64,000 nt of DNA from Leifsonia sp. ZF2019 (GTDB lineage: Bacteria > Actinomycetota > Actinomycetes > Actinomycetales > Microbacteriaceae). This document shows, one piece after another, positions 1 through 7,910 of this stretch. The notes beneath the pieces are model-generated. The model was given only the letters and a program-made list of their open reading frames with translations. It did no database searches and had not been told where the DNA came from. A program made the position numbers and the translations under genes. Numbering within the stretch: position 1 is the first letter of the stretch; each line of letters opens with the position of its first letter. The stretch lies in contig NZ_CP065037.1 of NCBI RefSeq assembly GCF_019924635.1, forward strand, positions 2,046,001 through 2,110,000. Direction: 5' to 3'.

Positions 1-152
1 TCGGCTGCGTGTGGATCAACACCCACATCCCGATCGTCGCGGAGATGCCGCACGGCGGCTTCAAGCACTCCGGCTACGGCAAGGATCTCTCGCAGTACGG
101 CTTCGACGACTACACGCGCATCAAGCACGTCATGAGCTACATCGGGGAGTGA
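1..152 (+). CDS. Aldehyde dehydrogenase, C-terminal end (gamma-aminobutyraldehyde dehydrogenase-like)
   Basis: Only the last 49 codons are present, read from base 3 to a TGA at 150-152; the gene starts outside the window. The segment carries the C-terminal signature of NAD(P)-dependent aldehyde dehydrogenases: WINTH, then GGFKHSGYGKDLS and a tail with YTRIKHVMSYIGE. This tail is what I know from actinobacterial gamma-aminobutyraldehyde dehydrogenases, which oxidise 4-aminobutanal from putrescine to GABA in the cytosol. A polyamine-type importer and two GABA transaminases lie further along the window, which fits putrescine to GABA to succinate catabolism. Another aldehyde dehydrogenase specificity cannot be excluded from 49 residues. 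Confidence 0.8.
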   Translation, partial: GCVWINTHIPIVAEMPHGGFKHSGYGKDLSQYGFDDYTRIKHVMSYIGE

Positions 153-173
153 CGCCGGAGCCCGACGTCCACC

Positions 174-224
174 GGGGTCGCATCCTGCCGTTCCGCGCTT
201 GCGGTGGCGGCAGGATGCGACCCC
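174..224. terminator. Bidirectional hairpin between convergent aldehyde dehydrogenase genes
   Basis: A perfect 17-bp inverted repeat (174-190 pairs with 208-224; arm GGGGTCGCATCCTGCCG) encloses a 17-nt loop that itself contains CCGC/GCGG. It fills the 88-bp gap between the stop of the gene ending at 152 and the stop of the minus-strand gene ending at 241. Placement between convergent stops and stem strength suggest a bidirectional terminator. No U-tract is visible on either strand. Confidence 0.75.
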
Positions 225-240
225 TGCGCCTCCGGGCGGA

Positions 241-1635
241 TCAGGACTCGCGGCGCGGGATGCCGAGCGGGTTGCCGTCGCGCAGCTCGGGAGGGAGGAC
301 CTCCTGCGGTGCATCCTGATAGGCGATCGGGGTCAGCCAGCGGCGGATCGCGGTCGCGCCGACGGACGTGTGCACGGACGCCGTGGTGGCGGGCCACGCA
401 CCGCCGTGATGCTGCGCCCAGCCGATGGCGACCCCGGTGGGCCAGCCGTCGAAGAGCAGCCGCCCGGCGATCTCCGCGAGCCGGGCGGACAGGGCGGTGA
501 CGTCCTCGCCCGCCGCGCGATGGATCGTCGCCGTGAGGGATGGCTCGAGAGCGCCGAGCAGGGTATCGAGCTGCCCGGCGCGGTAGCGCACGAGCACGCT
601 GACCGGCCCGAAGCACTCGGTGAGCAGGGCCTCCCGATGCGCGAGGAAGGCCGCGCCGTCCACCAGCGCGAGCGTCGGTGCGGACAGGCTGTCCTCGCCC
701 GGGGCGGCTCGCACGAGCTCGACGCCGGGGAGGGCCCCATAGCCCGCGACCCCGGCCGCGAACGCCGTGCTCATGCCGGCGGTGAGCTGGCGTGACGCGG
801 GGGCGGTGCCGAGCGCCTCCTGCGCCGCGCGCTCGACCTCGCCGCCCTCCGGGAGGAACACCAGCCCGGGCTTGGTGCAGTACTGCCCGGCGTCGCGGGT
901 GAAGGAGGCGACGAGGCCCGCGCCGATCTCCGCCCCGCGCGCCTCGGCCGCGGCCTCGGTCACGACCACCGGATTGATGCTGCCCAGCTCGCCGTAGAAC
1001 GGGATCGGCGCCAGCCGGGCGGCTGCGAGGTCGAACAGTGCGCGCCCGCCGCGCGTGGAGCCGGTGAAGCCGGCGGCGGCGATGGCAGGATGACGGACCA
1101 GCTCAACGCCGGCATCGAGCCCCTCGACGAGCGAGAGCATCCCGGCGGGGAGCACGGACAGCGCGAGCTCCGTCGTCCGGCGCGAGAGGCGGGGGTGGCC
1201 GGGATGGGCTTTCACCACGACCGCGCAGCCGGCCGCCAGGGCCGAAGCGGTGTCGTTGCCGAGAACAGAGAAGGCGAACGGGAAGTTCGACGCGGTGTAG
1301 ACCGCCACCGGGCCGATCGGGCGCAGCATGCGGCGCAGATCGGGGCGCGGCGGGATCAGCTCGGGGTCGGGGGAGTCGAGCGTGGCCTCGAGGTAGGAGC
1401 CCTCGCGTGCGACCCCGGCGAAGAACCGGAGCTGCGCAGCGGTGCGGCTCACCTCGCCGTCGAGGCGGGAGGAGGCGAGCGCGGTCTCCTCGGCGGCGAG
1501 GGCGACGAGCCCCTCCCTGTCGGCCTCGAGAGCGTCCGCGAGGGCATCGAGCCATCCCGCGCGCTCGTCGCGGGTGCTGCCGGTGCGCATCGCGGCGGCC
1601 GCGGCAACGGCGGCCGTGTCGACGACGCCGCTCAC
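241..1635 (-). CDS. Aldehyde dehydrogenase (NADP+), semialdehyde dehydrogenase type
   Basis: A 464-residue cytosolic aldehyde dehydrogenase of the alpha-ketoglutaric-semialdehyde dehydrogenase type. Visible are ASNFPFAFSVLGNDTASALA, then VVKAHPGHP, the NAD(P)-loop segment FTGSTRGGRALFDLAA, PFYGELGSINPVVV, and the catalytic cysteine in AGQYCTKPG at about residue 253. The ATG overlaps the stop of the upstream acyl-CoA dehydrogenase by 4 bp, so it is the last gene of a three-gene operon. With a CoA transferase and a glutaryl-CoA-dehydrogenase-like enzyme beside it, a five-carbon dicarboxylic semialdehyde (glutarate semialdehyde) is a reasonable substrate; 2-oxoglutarate semialdehyde is the alternative. 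Family is certain, substrate is inference. Confidence 0.88.
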   Translation of the reverse strand: MSGVVDTAAVAAAAAMRTGSTRDERAGWLDALADALEADREGLVALAAEETALASSRLDGEVSRTAAQLRFFAGVAREGSYLEATLDSPDPELIPPRPDLRRMLRPIGPVAVYTASNFPFAFSVLGNDTASALAAGCAVVVKAHPGHPRLSRRTTELALSVLPAGMLSLVEGLDAGVELVRHPAIAAAGFTGSTRGGRALFDLAAARLAPIPFYGELGSINPVVVTEAAAEARGAEIGAGLVASFTRDAGQYCTKPGLVFLPEGGEVERAAQEALGTAPASRQLTAGMSTAFAAGVAGYGALPGVELVRAAPGEDSLSAPTLALVDGAAFLAHREALLTECFGPVSVLVRYRAGQLDTLLGALEPSLTATIHRAAGEDVTALSARLAEIAGRLLFDGWPTGVAIGWAQHHGGAWPATTASVHTSVGATAIRRWLTPIAYQDAPQEVLPPELRDGNPLGIPRRES

Positions 1636-2798
1636 GCGAACGCCGCCAGCCCGGTGAGGGCGCGGCCGAGCACGAGCGTGTGGATCTCGTCGGTGCCCTC
1701 ATAGGTGCGTACCGACTCGAGGTTGGCCATGTGGCGCATCACCGGGAACGCACTGGTGATGCCGTCTCCGCCGAGGATGGTGCGCGCCTCCCGTGCGATC
1801 GCCAGGGCCTCCCGCACGCTGTTGAGCTTGCCGACGCTGATCTGTGTCGGCGTGAGGCGACCTGCCTCTTTCAGCCGCCCCAGGTGCAGGGCGAGCAGCA
1901 TCCCCTTCTCGTACTCGACCAGCATGTTCGCCAGCTTCTCCTGGATGAGCTGGGTCGCTCCGATCGGCCGGCCGAACACCTCCCGGGTGGTCGCGCGGGC
2001 GATCGAGACCTCGAGACAGTCGCGCGCCGCGCCCATCGCGCCCCACACGATCCCGTAGCGGGCCTCGTTGAGGCACGAGAAGGGGCCTGACAGCCCGCGC
2101 GCCCCGGGAAGCTGCGCCGTCGCGGGCACGCGAACCTCGTCGAGCACGACGTCGCACTGCACGGAGGCCCTCATCGAGAGCTTGCCGTCGATCGCGACCG
2201 CCGAGAACCCCGGAGTCGCGGTGGGGACGAGGAAGCCGCGTACGCCGTCATCGGTCGCGGCCCAGACCACGGCGACGTCGGCGAGGACGGCGAGACCGAT
2301 CCAGCGCTTGGTGCCGGTGATGACCCAGTCTCCGCCGTCGCGCCGTGCCCGGGTGCTCATCGCGGCGGGGTCGCTGCCGCCGTCCGGCTCGGTCAGGGCG
2401 AAGCAGCCGATGCGCTCGCCCCGCGCCATCGGGGGCAGCCACTCCGCCTTCTGCTCGGCGGAGCCGAACTTCGAGATGGCGCTCATGGCGAGCGAGCCCT
2501 GCACCGAGACGAAGGTGCGCCAGCCGCTGTCGGCGGCCTCGAGCTCGTGGCAGACGAGACCGTAGCTGACGGCCCCGGCTCCCGCGCACCCGTCGTCGGT
2601 CAAGTGCATGCCCAGGAAGCCGAGGGCGCCCAGCTCGGCGACGAGCTCCCGCCGGAAGTGCTTGTCCTCGAAGTCCTGCTCGATGACCGGGCGGATGCGG
2701 TCGGCCGCGAAGGCACGCGCCTTCGCGGCCCAGGAGCGCTCCTCGTCGGAGAGCAGGTGGTCGATGCTGAAGGCCTCGTCGAGGGGGGATACTGTCAC
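1632..2798 (-). CDS. Acyl-CoA dehydrogenase, glutaryl-CoA dehydrogenase-like
   Basis: A 388-residue FAD-dependent acyl-CoA dehydrogenase of normal family length. The FAD/substrate segment reads CFALTEPDGGSDPAAM, followed by KRWIGLAVLADVAVVWA. The C-terminus has the catalytic-base motif YEGTDEIHTLVLGR (Glu about residue 367) followed by ALTGLAAF. That tail closely resembles glutaryl-CoA dehydrogenases, which oxidise and decarboxylate glutaryl-CoA to crotonyl-CoA, more than the straight-chain enzymes. It overlaps both neighbours by 4 bp. The adjacent class III CoA transferase would supply the CoA thioester. No partner ETF gene lies in the window. Substrate is inferred from the tail motif and context. 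Confidence 0.85.
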   Translation of the reverse strand: MTVSPLDEAFSIDHLLSDEERSWAAKARAFAADRIRPVIEQDFEDKHFRRELVAELGALGFLGMHLTDDGCAGAGAVSYGLVCHELEAADSGWRTFVSVQGSLAMSAISKFGSAEQKAEWLPPMARGERIGCFALTEPDGGSDPAAMSTRARRDGGDWVITGTKRWIGLAVLADVAVVWAATDDGVRGFLVPTATPGFSAVAIDGKLSMRASVQCDVVLDEVRVPATAQLPGARGLSGPFSCLNEARYGIVWGAMGAARDCLEVSIARATTREVFGRPIGATQLIQEKLANMLVEYEKGMLLALHLGRLKEAGRLTPTQISVGKLNSVREALAIAREARTILGGDGITSAFPVMRHMANLESVRTYEGTDEIHTLVLGRALTGLAAFA

Positions 2799-3988
2799 GG
2801 TCGGTCCTTGTCGTCGATTGCGGATGCGGGTGTCGTGGCTACGGGAGGCTGCTCGTCGCGCCAGCGGGGCTCGTCGGCGCCGAGGAGGGGCGGCGGCGTG
2901 CGGTGGGCCGCCGGCGCGGTGTCGAGCCGGATCGGAGTCGCGGGCTGCCGGTTCGTGCGCCCGGTCGCGGGATCCCGCGTCTCGACGACGGGGGCGAGCC
3001 CGAGCTCCTCGGCGAAGGCGAACGCCTCCGCCACCGAGTTGACGAGCCCGGCCGGAACCCGGGCGCGGGCGAGAGCATCGACCCAGTCGGCGGCGGGCCG
3101 GGTGGCCAGCGCGGGTTCGAGCAGTGCCCGGAGCGCCGCCCGTTCGCCCACTCTGGCCTCGTTGGTGGCGAAGCGGTCGTCCGCGGCGAGAGCGGGCAGC
3201 CCGACGACCTCCGCGAACGCCGCGAACTGTCGGTCCGTGCCGACCGCCACGACGAGCGCTCGGTCGCGCGCGTGGAAGAGCTCGTACGGGGCGATGCTGG
3301 GATGCGCGTTGCCGAGTCGCGCGGGCGCGCGCCCGGTCGCCAGGGTGCTGGAGGCCTGATTGCTGAGGGCGGCCAGCAGCGAGCCGAGCAGGTCCACGTC
3401 CACGCGTGACCCCCGGCCGGTCTCGTCGCGCGAGCGGAGGGCGAGCAGGATCCCCGCGAGGGCGTTCTGGCCGGTCAGGATGTCGACCAGGGCGACGCCG
3501 ACCTTGCTCGGCTCACCCTCCGGCGCGCCGGTGATCGACATCAGCCCGCCGACGGCCTGCACCAGCAGGTCGTAGCCCGGGAGGGCGGCACCCGCCTCGC
3601 GACCGAATCCCGTGATGGAGCAGTAGACGAGCCTCGGGTTGTCTGCGCGGAGGGAGGCCTCGTCGAGCCCGAAGGCCTCCATCACCCCCGGCCGGAAGTT
3701 CTCGACCACGACGTCGGCGGTCGAGGCGAGCCGGCGCGCGTCGGCGAGGCCGCCCTCGGTGCGCAGGTCGCAGACGACCGACCGCTTGTTGCGGTTGACC
3801 GACGCGAAGTAGGTGGACTCGCCGGCGTCGTCGACGGGCGGCCGCCAGCCGCGTGTGTCGTCGCCGGCGGGGCTCTCGATCTTCACGACGTCCGCCCCGA
3901 AGTCGGCGAGCATCATCGTGGCGTACGGGCCGGCGAGAACGCGGGAGAAGTCCGCGACACGCAGCCCGGCGAGGACTCCGTCGGCCAT
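2795..3988 (-). CDS. CaiB/BaiF class III CoA transferase
   Basis: A 397-residue family III CoA transferase, which moves CoA between carboxylic acids through an aspartyl-CoA intermediate. Start ATG at 3988 opens MADGVLAGLRVADFSRVLAG, the usual family N-terminus, and is preceded by a purine-rich GGAGGGAACGG. The open frame runs further upstream, but that extension is arginine/serine-rich noise antisense to the GntR gene. Seen are LADFGADVVKIE, NRNKRSVVCDL, FRPGVMEAFGLD and PGYDLLVQAVGG; the Asp of PGYDLL (about residue 140) matches the catalytic position. With the glutaryl-CoA-dehydrogenase-like gene next to it, succinyl-CoA:glutarate CoA transfer is plausible. Confidence 0.88.
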   Translation of the reverse strand: MADGVLAGLRVADFSRVLAGPYATMMLADFGADVVKIESPAGDDTRGWRPPVDDAGESTYFASVNRNKRSVVCDLRTEGGLADARRLASTADVVVENFRPGVMEAFGLDEASLRADNPRLVYCSITGFGREAGAALPGYDLLVQAVGGLMSITGAPEGEPSKVGVALVDILTGQNALAGILLALRSRDETGRGSRVDVDLLGSLLAALSNQASSTLATGRAPARLGNAHPSIAPYELFHARDRALVVAVGTDRQFAAFAEVVGLPALAADDRFATNEARVGERAALRALLEPALATRPAADWVDALARARVPAGLVNSVAEAFAFAEELGLAPVVETRDPATGRTNRQPATPIRLDTAPAAHRTPPPLLGADEPRWRDEQPPVATTPASAIDDKDRP

Positions 3989-4076
3989 CAGCGCTCCGTT
4001 CCCTCCGGGCGCCTCCGCGCGCCACGATCGTGGATTCATTCTATACCGGATGATTCGATCGGGATATCGTGGGCGG
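3989..4076. promoter_or_regulatory. Divergent promoter region, CoA-transferase operon and GntR regulator
   Basis: For the plus-strand regulator, TATCGT at 4065-4070 ends 6 nt before the ATG at 4077, giving a leaderless transcript. For the minus-strand operon, TAGAAT (complement of 4038-4043) would start transcription near 4031 and leave a leader of about 43 nt with a Shine-Dalgarno. A loose direct repeat (GGATTCATTC at 4032-4041 and GGATGATTCG at 4048-4057) lies over these elements and could bind the regulator; this last point is weak. Confidence 0.55.
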
Positions 4077-4862
4077 ATGACCAGCACCACCGGACCGGCC
4101 GCGGCACCCGCCCGCGTCTCGCCCGGGGCACGGGACGCGGTCTTCGCCCAGCTGGCGGATGTCGGGCGCGCCGAGCAGGTGTCTCGGCGCATCGCGGACG
4201 CGATCGTGCTGGGCGTGCTCGTGCCGGGGGAGCGCCTCCCGAGCGAGGCCGAACTGGCCAGGCGGTTCGGGGTCGCCCTCGTCACGGCGCGCGAGGGTCT
4301 CGGGATGCTGCGGGAGGCGGGGCTGGTCGCCACCCGGCGCGGCCGGGACGGCGGGAGCTTCGTGGTCGCACCCCGCGGCGGCGAGGACGTCCTGCTCGCG
4401 TCCCGCCTGCGCGGCCTCTCGCAAGTGGAGCTGGCGGATCTGGGTGTGTACATCATGACGATCGCGGCGGGCTGCGCAGACCGCGCGGCCGAACGCGCGA
4501 CCTCGGCGGATGGGGAGCGCCTGGTCGCGTGGATCGACGCCGCGCCCTTCGATACCGCCGCCGACGCGCGCCGGAACGCCGGAGGCTTCCTGCTGGAGCT
4601 GGCGGTGCTCAGCCAGTCGGCGCGGCTCGTGCGCGAGCAGATCCGCCTCCAGGCCGAGTACGGCCCGCTGCTCTGGATCGGGCTGCAGGACACCGCGCTC
4701 CGATCGCGCGTGGTCGGCAGCCTTCGTGCGGCGGCGGAGGCCGTGGCGAGCCGCGAGCGCTCCCGCGCGCGCGAGGCCGTGACGGACCTCATCGGAGCGG
4801 TGACGGAGTGGCTCCTCGGCGCCAAGGCGCGCCTGGAGCGGGGCGGGGAGCTCGATGGCTGA
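4077..4862 (+). CDS. GntR-family transcriptional regulator (FadR-like)
   Basis: A 261-residue regulator with an N-terminal winged helix at about residues 35-105 (RLPSEAELARRFGVALVTAR, then LREAGLVATRRGRDGGSFVV) and an all-helical effector-binding region of FCD type behind it. I chose the ATG at 4077 because a TATCGT -10 ends exactly 6 nt upstream; an in-frame ATG at 4050 exists but would lie inside the promoter. It is divergent from the CoA transferase/acyl-CoA dehydrogenase/aldehyde dehydrogenase operon, the obvious target, and overlaps by 8 bp the downstream Cache-domain gene. The ligand is probably an acid or acyl-CoA of that pathway, which is inference. Confidence 0.88.
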   Translation: MTSTTGPAAAPARVSPGARDAVFAQLADVGRAEQVSRRIADAIVLGVLVPGERLPSEAELARRFGVALVTAREGLGMLREAGLVATRRGRDGGSFVVAPRGGEDVLLASRLRGLSQVELADLGVYIMTIAAGCADRAAERATSADGERLVAWIDAAPFDTAADARRNAGGFLLELAVLSQSARLVREQIRLQAEYGPLLWIGLQDTALRSRVVGSLRAAAEAVASRERSRAREAVTDLIGAVTEWLLGAKARLERGGELDG

Positions 4863-5580
4863 GCCGACGCTCACCCCGGGCGAAGCGGCCGAGCGCGTCG
4901 GCGCCCTTTTCTCCCGCATCCAGGTGACCCTCGCGGGCTGGCGCGATGCGGTGCTCGCCGTCACTCCCGACCGGCCGACGACGACCGCCCTGGACGCCGC
5001 GATCGGAGCGCTCGTGCTTCCGGAACTGGACGCGGCCGACGCTCTCTTCGTCGGCGCAGGATTCATCGCCGCACCCGAGTTGACAGGAACTGACTCCGTC
5101 CACTTCTCCTGGTGGCTCGGCCCGCTGGAGGAGAACCCGGTGTACGGCGCCACGATGGGCCCGACCCGTCTGGATCTCACCACACGCTCCTACACCGATT
5201 ACCTGCGCGACTTCCGGTCCCTCGAGTGGTACCGCGTCCCTCAGTCGACGCATCGGACGCATGTCACCGGTCCGTACGTCGACCACCTCTGCACGTGCGA
5301 CTACATCGTCACCGTCACCGCCCCGGTCGAGCGGGACGGACGCATGATCGGGGTCGTCGGCGTCGACGTGTTCGTCAAGCGCCTCGAGCGCGACCTGCTG
5401 CCGGCCCTCCTCGCCACCGGCGTCCCTCTCGTCTTGGTGAACGCCGACGGGCGCGTCCTCGTCTCGACCGAGCCGTCGGTGCTCGCCGGGGCCGCCGTCG
5501 CTACGGAACCTGCGGGCGCCACCACTGCGGTCTGCCCCGGGACCCCGTTCCGGCTCCTCCCGGCGGCTACACTCGGATAG
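4855..5580 (+). CDS. Soluble Cache-domain protein, translationally coupled to GntR regulator
   Basis: 241 residues, no signal peptide and no membrane segment. The middle (about residues 90-190) looks like a Cache/PAS-like ligand-binding fold: FSWWLGPLEENPVYG, LDLTTRSYTDYLRDFRSLEW, YIVTVTAPVERDGRMIGVVG, then VLVNADGRVLVSTE. Those last two strands are typical of Cache domains, normally extracytoplasmic sensors of membrane receptors. Here there is no transmembrane helix or output domain. Start ATG 4855 follows GGGGAG and overlaps the regulator by 8 bp. It may sense or buffer the pathway substrate together with the regulator. Domain call is moderate, role is inference. Confidence 0.65.
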   Translation: MAEPTLTPGEAAERVGALFSRIQVTLAGWRDAVLAVTPDRPTTTALDAAIGALVLPELDAADALFVGAGFIAAPELTGTDSVHFSWWLGPLEENPVYGATMGPTRLDLTTRSYTDYLRDFRSLEWYRVPQSTHRTHVTGPYVDHLCTCDYIVTVTAPVERDGRMIGVVGVDVFVKRLERDLLPALLATGVPLVLVNADGRVLVSTEPSVLAGAAVATEPAGATTAVCPGTPFRLLPAATLG

Positions 5581-5627
5581 GTCGCCGCGGCAGCGGGCCG
5601 TCGCGACGACGAAGAAGGGGGCCACGC

Positions 5628-6899
5628 GTGAGTCCGGATCCGACGTCGGCCGACGCCCGCGGTGCCGACGCCCCCACCGGGTACGTCCGCTACGCGCCCA
5701 CCGCCGGTCCCTCGCGCTGGCTGCTGATCGCCGGCCGCCGCTTCGTCGCCGCGGTCGAGAGCACCGTCTCGGACGCCATCGTCGACGCCATCTGGTGGCT
5801 GGCCGGGTCCGAGCTCGCCACCATCGAGTCCGTCGTCGGCGCCTTCCCGCTCGCCGGACCCGACAGCGTCCGGTCGTTCGCCGTCGCGGAGATCGGCCGG
5901 CCCGGATCGACCGGCGACGTCGTCGTCACGGCGGTCGTGCGCGGGTCCGCCGCGATCGACGTCTTCTCGGTCGGCGGATCCCGCCGGTTCTCGGCCGCCG
6001 GGGTGCAGCCGTGGGTCCTCGCCGAGTTCCGCAGTGTCACCGGGCTCGTCCTGCTGGGCGACGACGCCCCCACCGGTCCGGTCGCGCGGCTGTCGATCGG
6101 CTCCCTGCCGGTCGGGCTCGGGGTCGTGGACGGCGAGCTGCTCACCTGGTCGCTCTCGCCGATCGAACGGGTCGAACGCAGCGCCGCTCCCGAGCGGAGC
6201 GTGACGCCCGGCGGAGCAGGCACCGCCGGCGGCGAAGCCGACCCCGCCGACGGCGAGACGATCATTCCGCAGCGCGGCGCGGGTCTCTTCGGGCATGCGG
6301 CGGCGCCCGTGCTCGCGCCCGCGATGCCGTTCGCGGCCACCGGCGGCGAGATCCCGCCGGCCGCCGAGCGGCCCGTCGCACACGAGCTCCCGGGTGCCGT
6401 CGACATCGACGAGCCCGGAGTCGCCCTCGACACGCCAGATCTGCTCACCGTGCCCGTGGGGGAGGACGCCCAGCCTCTCACTGGGCCGCTGCTGGTCCCG
6501 CCTGCGCCGCCGACCTTCGCCGTCCGGCTGGGGGCGGGGGAAACGCTGGCGCTGGACACCCCGATCGTGTTCGGCAGGCACCCGGCGGCTCCCCGCGTGG
6601 GGAGTGGCGTCCCTCCGCGGCTCGTCGCCGTCGTGTCGGCCACTCAGGAGGTCTCCGGGACGCACGTGCGCATCGAGCAGTCCGGCGGCGCAGTGGTCGT
6701 CACCGACCTGCGCTCGACGAACGGCACGCGGGTCACCGCCCCCGGCGGCGCCCGTCTGCGTCTGCGGCCCGGCGAGTCGACGGTGGCGCTGGCAGGGGCG
6801 ACCGTCGAGATCGGCGACGGTAATATCATCGAGATCACCGCCGCGCCGGGCGGCACCGGGGAGACGGACCGGCACCGAGACGAAGAAGGACGCGAGTGA
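5628..6899 (+). CDS. FHA-domain protein, first gene of the kinase/phosphatase cluster
   Basis: 423 residues from GTG 5628, preceded by GAAGAAGGGGG. The C-terminal 110 residues (about 297-410) form a forkhead-associated domain with the phosphothreonine-reading residues: VFGRHP, VSGTHVRIEQ and DLRSTNGTRV. FHA domains bind phosphothreonine peptides. The N-terminal about 190 residues form a compact region I do not recognise, joined by a Pro/Ala/Glu-rich linker. No transmembrane helix is evident. Its stop overlaps the start of the PP2C phosphatase by 4 bp (GTGA), and the Ser/Thr kinase lies about 1 kb downstream, so it most likely docks a kinase-phosphorylated partner. Confidence 0.85.
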   Translation: MSPDPTSADARGADAPTGYVRYAPTAGPSRWLLIAGRRFVAAVESTVSDAIVDAIWWLAGSELATIESVVGAFPLAGPDSVRSFAVAEIGRPGSTGDVVVTAVVRGSAAIDVFSVGGSRRFSAAGVQPWVLAEFRSVTGLVLLGDDAPTGPVARLSIGSLPVGLGVVDGELLTWSLSPIERVERSAAPERSVTPGGAGTAGGEADPADGETIIPQRGAGLFGHAAAPVLAPAMPFAATGGEIPPAAERPVAHELPGAVDIDEPGVALDTPDLLTVPVGEDAQPLTGPLLVPPAPPTFAVRLGAGETLALDTPIVFGRHPAAPRVGSGVPPRLVAVVSATQEVSGTHVRIEQSGGAVVVTDLRSTNGTRVTAPGGARLRLRPGESTVALAGATVEIGDGNIIEITAAPGGTGETDRHRDEEGRE

Positions 6900-7732
6900 C
6901 CCAGATCGGTCGCAGCAACAGGCGCCACACCGTGGCCGTGCCCGGCACGCCGGACGCGCGGATCAGCCTCGCCTGGGCGGCGCTCAGCGACAAGGGATAC
7001 CGGAGGAGCGTCAACGAGGACAGCCTCCTCGCTCGGTCGCCGATCTTCGCCGTGGCCGACGGGATGGGCGGCCACACCGCGGGGGACTTCGCCTCGACGG
7101 CGGTGGTGACGCGGCTCGCCGAGCAGGTGTCCACCGCGTTCGTGGGCGAGGCCGCGCTCACCGGCGCGCTCCGATCGGCCGTGGACGACATGGGCCGCGG
7201 CGTGGGGCACACCGATCTGGGCACCGGTACGACCGTCACCGGGGTCGCCCTCACCCTGGTCGACGGAGCACCCTACTGGCTTGTCTTCAACATCGGCGAC
7301 TCGCGCGTGTACAGCTACCGTGACGGCACGCTGGAGCAGCTCACCGTCGACCACTCCATCGTGCAGGAGCTGCTCGACGCGGGAGCGATCACGCCCGCGG
7401 AGGCCGAGGTCCACCCGCACAGCAACGTCATCACGCGGGCGGTCGGCTTCAACGAGGACCCGGTTCCCGACTTCTTCCTCTTCCCGATCGTCGCGGGCTC
7501 CCGGCTGCTGGTGTGCTCCGACGGGCTCACGAAAGAGCTCACCGAGCACGGGATCCGGTACTTCCTCGGCGAGGGCTCGTCGCCGCTCGATGCGGCCCAG
7601 CAGCTCATGGACGCGGCACTGGGCAACGGGGGCCGCGACAACGTGACGGTGGTCGTCGTCGACGTGCTGGCCACCCCCGAGAGCGGCGCGCACCGCGAGG
7701 GCGTGTCGCGCCGCGCCGCCCGTCGGCACTGA
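6896..7732 (+). CDS. PP2C-family Ser/Thr protein phosphatase
   Basis: 278 residues, a single PP2C (PPM) catalytic domain and no membrane anchor. All metal-binding motifs are intact: RSVNEDSLL, VADGMGGHTAGDFAS, NIGDSRVYSYRDG, LVCSDGLTKEL and GGRDNVTVVVVD. It removes phosphate from Ser/Thr residues using two Mn/Mg ions. GTG start at 6896 overlaps the FHA gene stop. Actinobacterial PstP-type enzymes usually have a transmembrane tail; this one is soluble, so it is probably the dedicated phosphatase for the adjacent kinase rather than PstP itself. Confidence 0.94.
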   Translation: MTQIGRSNRRHTVAVPGTPDARISLAWAALSDKGYRRSVNEDSLLARSPIFAVADGMGGHTAGDFASTAVVTRLAEQVSTAFVGEAALTGALRSAVDDMGRGVGHTDLGTGTTVTGVALTLVDGAPYWLVFNIGDSRVYSYRDGTLEQLTVDHSIVQELLDAGAITPAEAEVHPHSNVITRAVGFNEDPVPDFFLFPIVAGSRLLVCSDGLTKELTEHGIRYFLGEGSSPLDAAQQLMDAALGNGGRDNVTVVVVDVLATPESGAHREGVSRRAARRH

Positions 7733-7740
7733 GCCCGGCG

Positions 7741-7800
7741 GGCACCCCCGCCATCCGGCCGCCACGTGCGCGCTGGCATGACCCCCGGAGTGGGGGTGCC
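7741..7800 (+). terminator. Competing GC-rich hairpins after the phosphatase gene
   Basis: ACCCCC (7781-7786) and GGGGGT (7792-7797) form a tight stem with loop GGAGT. The same right arm, extended to GGGGGTGCC (7792-7800), pairs perfectly with GGCACCCCC at 7741-7749, so two mutually exclusive stems are possible. There is no U-tract. It lies just after the phosphatase stop and before the kinase promoter, so terminator or attenuator function is plausible. Confidence 0.45.
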
Positions 7801-7830
7801 TGCGGCGCCCGCGGCGTCGTTCGAGGCCCG

Positions 7831-7858
7831 TAGACGGCCCTGTCCCGCTGCCTACAAT
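7831..7858 (+). promoter_or_regulatory. Candidate promoter for kinase and surface-protein genes
   Basis: TAGACG at 7831-7836 and TACAAT at 7853-7858 are separated by 16 bp, close to the sigma-70-like consensus. Transcription would start near 7865. The leader carries GGAGGAG at 7901-7907, just before the kinase GTG. This suggests the kinase and giant protein genes form a unit separate from the FHA/phosphatase pair. Confidence 0.6.
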
Positions 7859-7910
7859 TGGGAAACGCTCGCGCGCGGCGGGCGCAGTCGACGCGGAACG
7901 GAGGAGCCTC

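Noticed and set aside
3989..4825. N-terminal extension of the CoA transferase frame
   Set aside because: The extension is Ser/Arg-rich and antisense to the GntR gene; the family N-terminus and ribosome site are at 3988.
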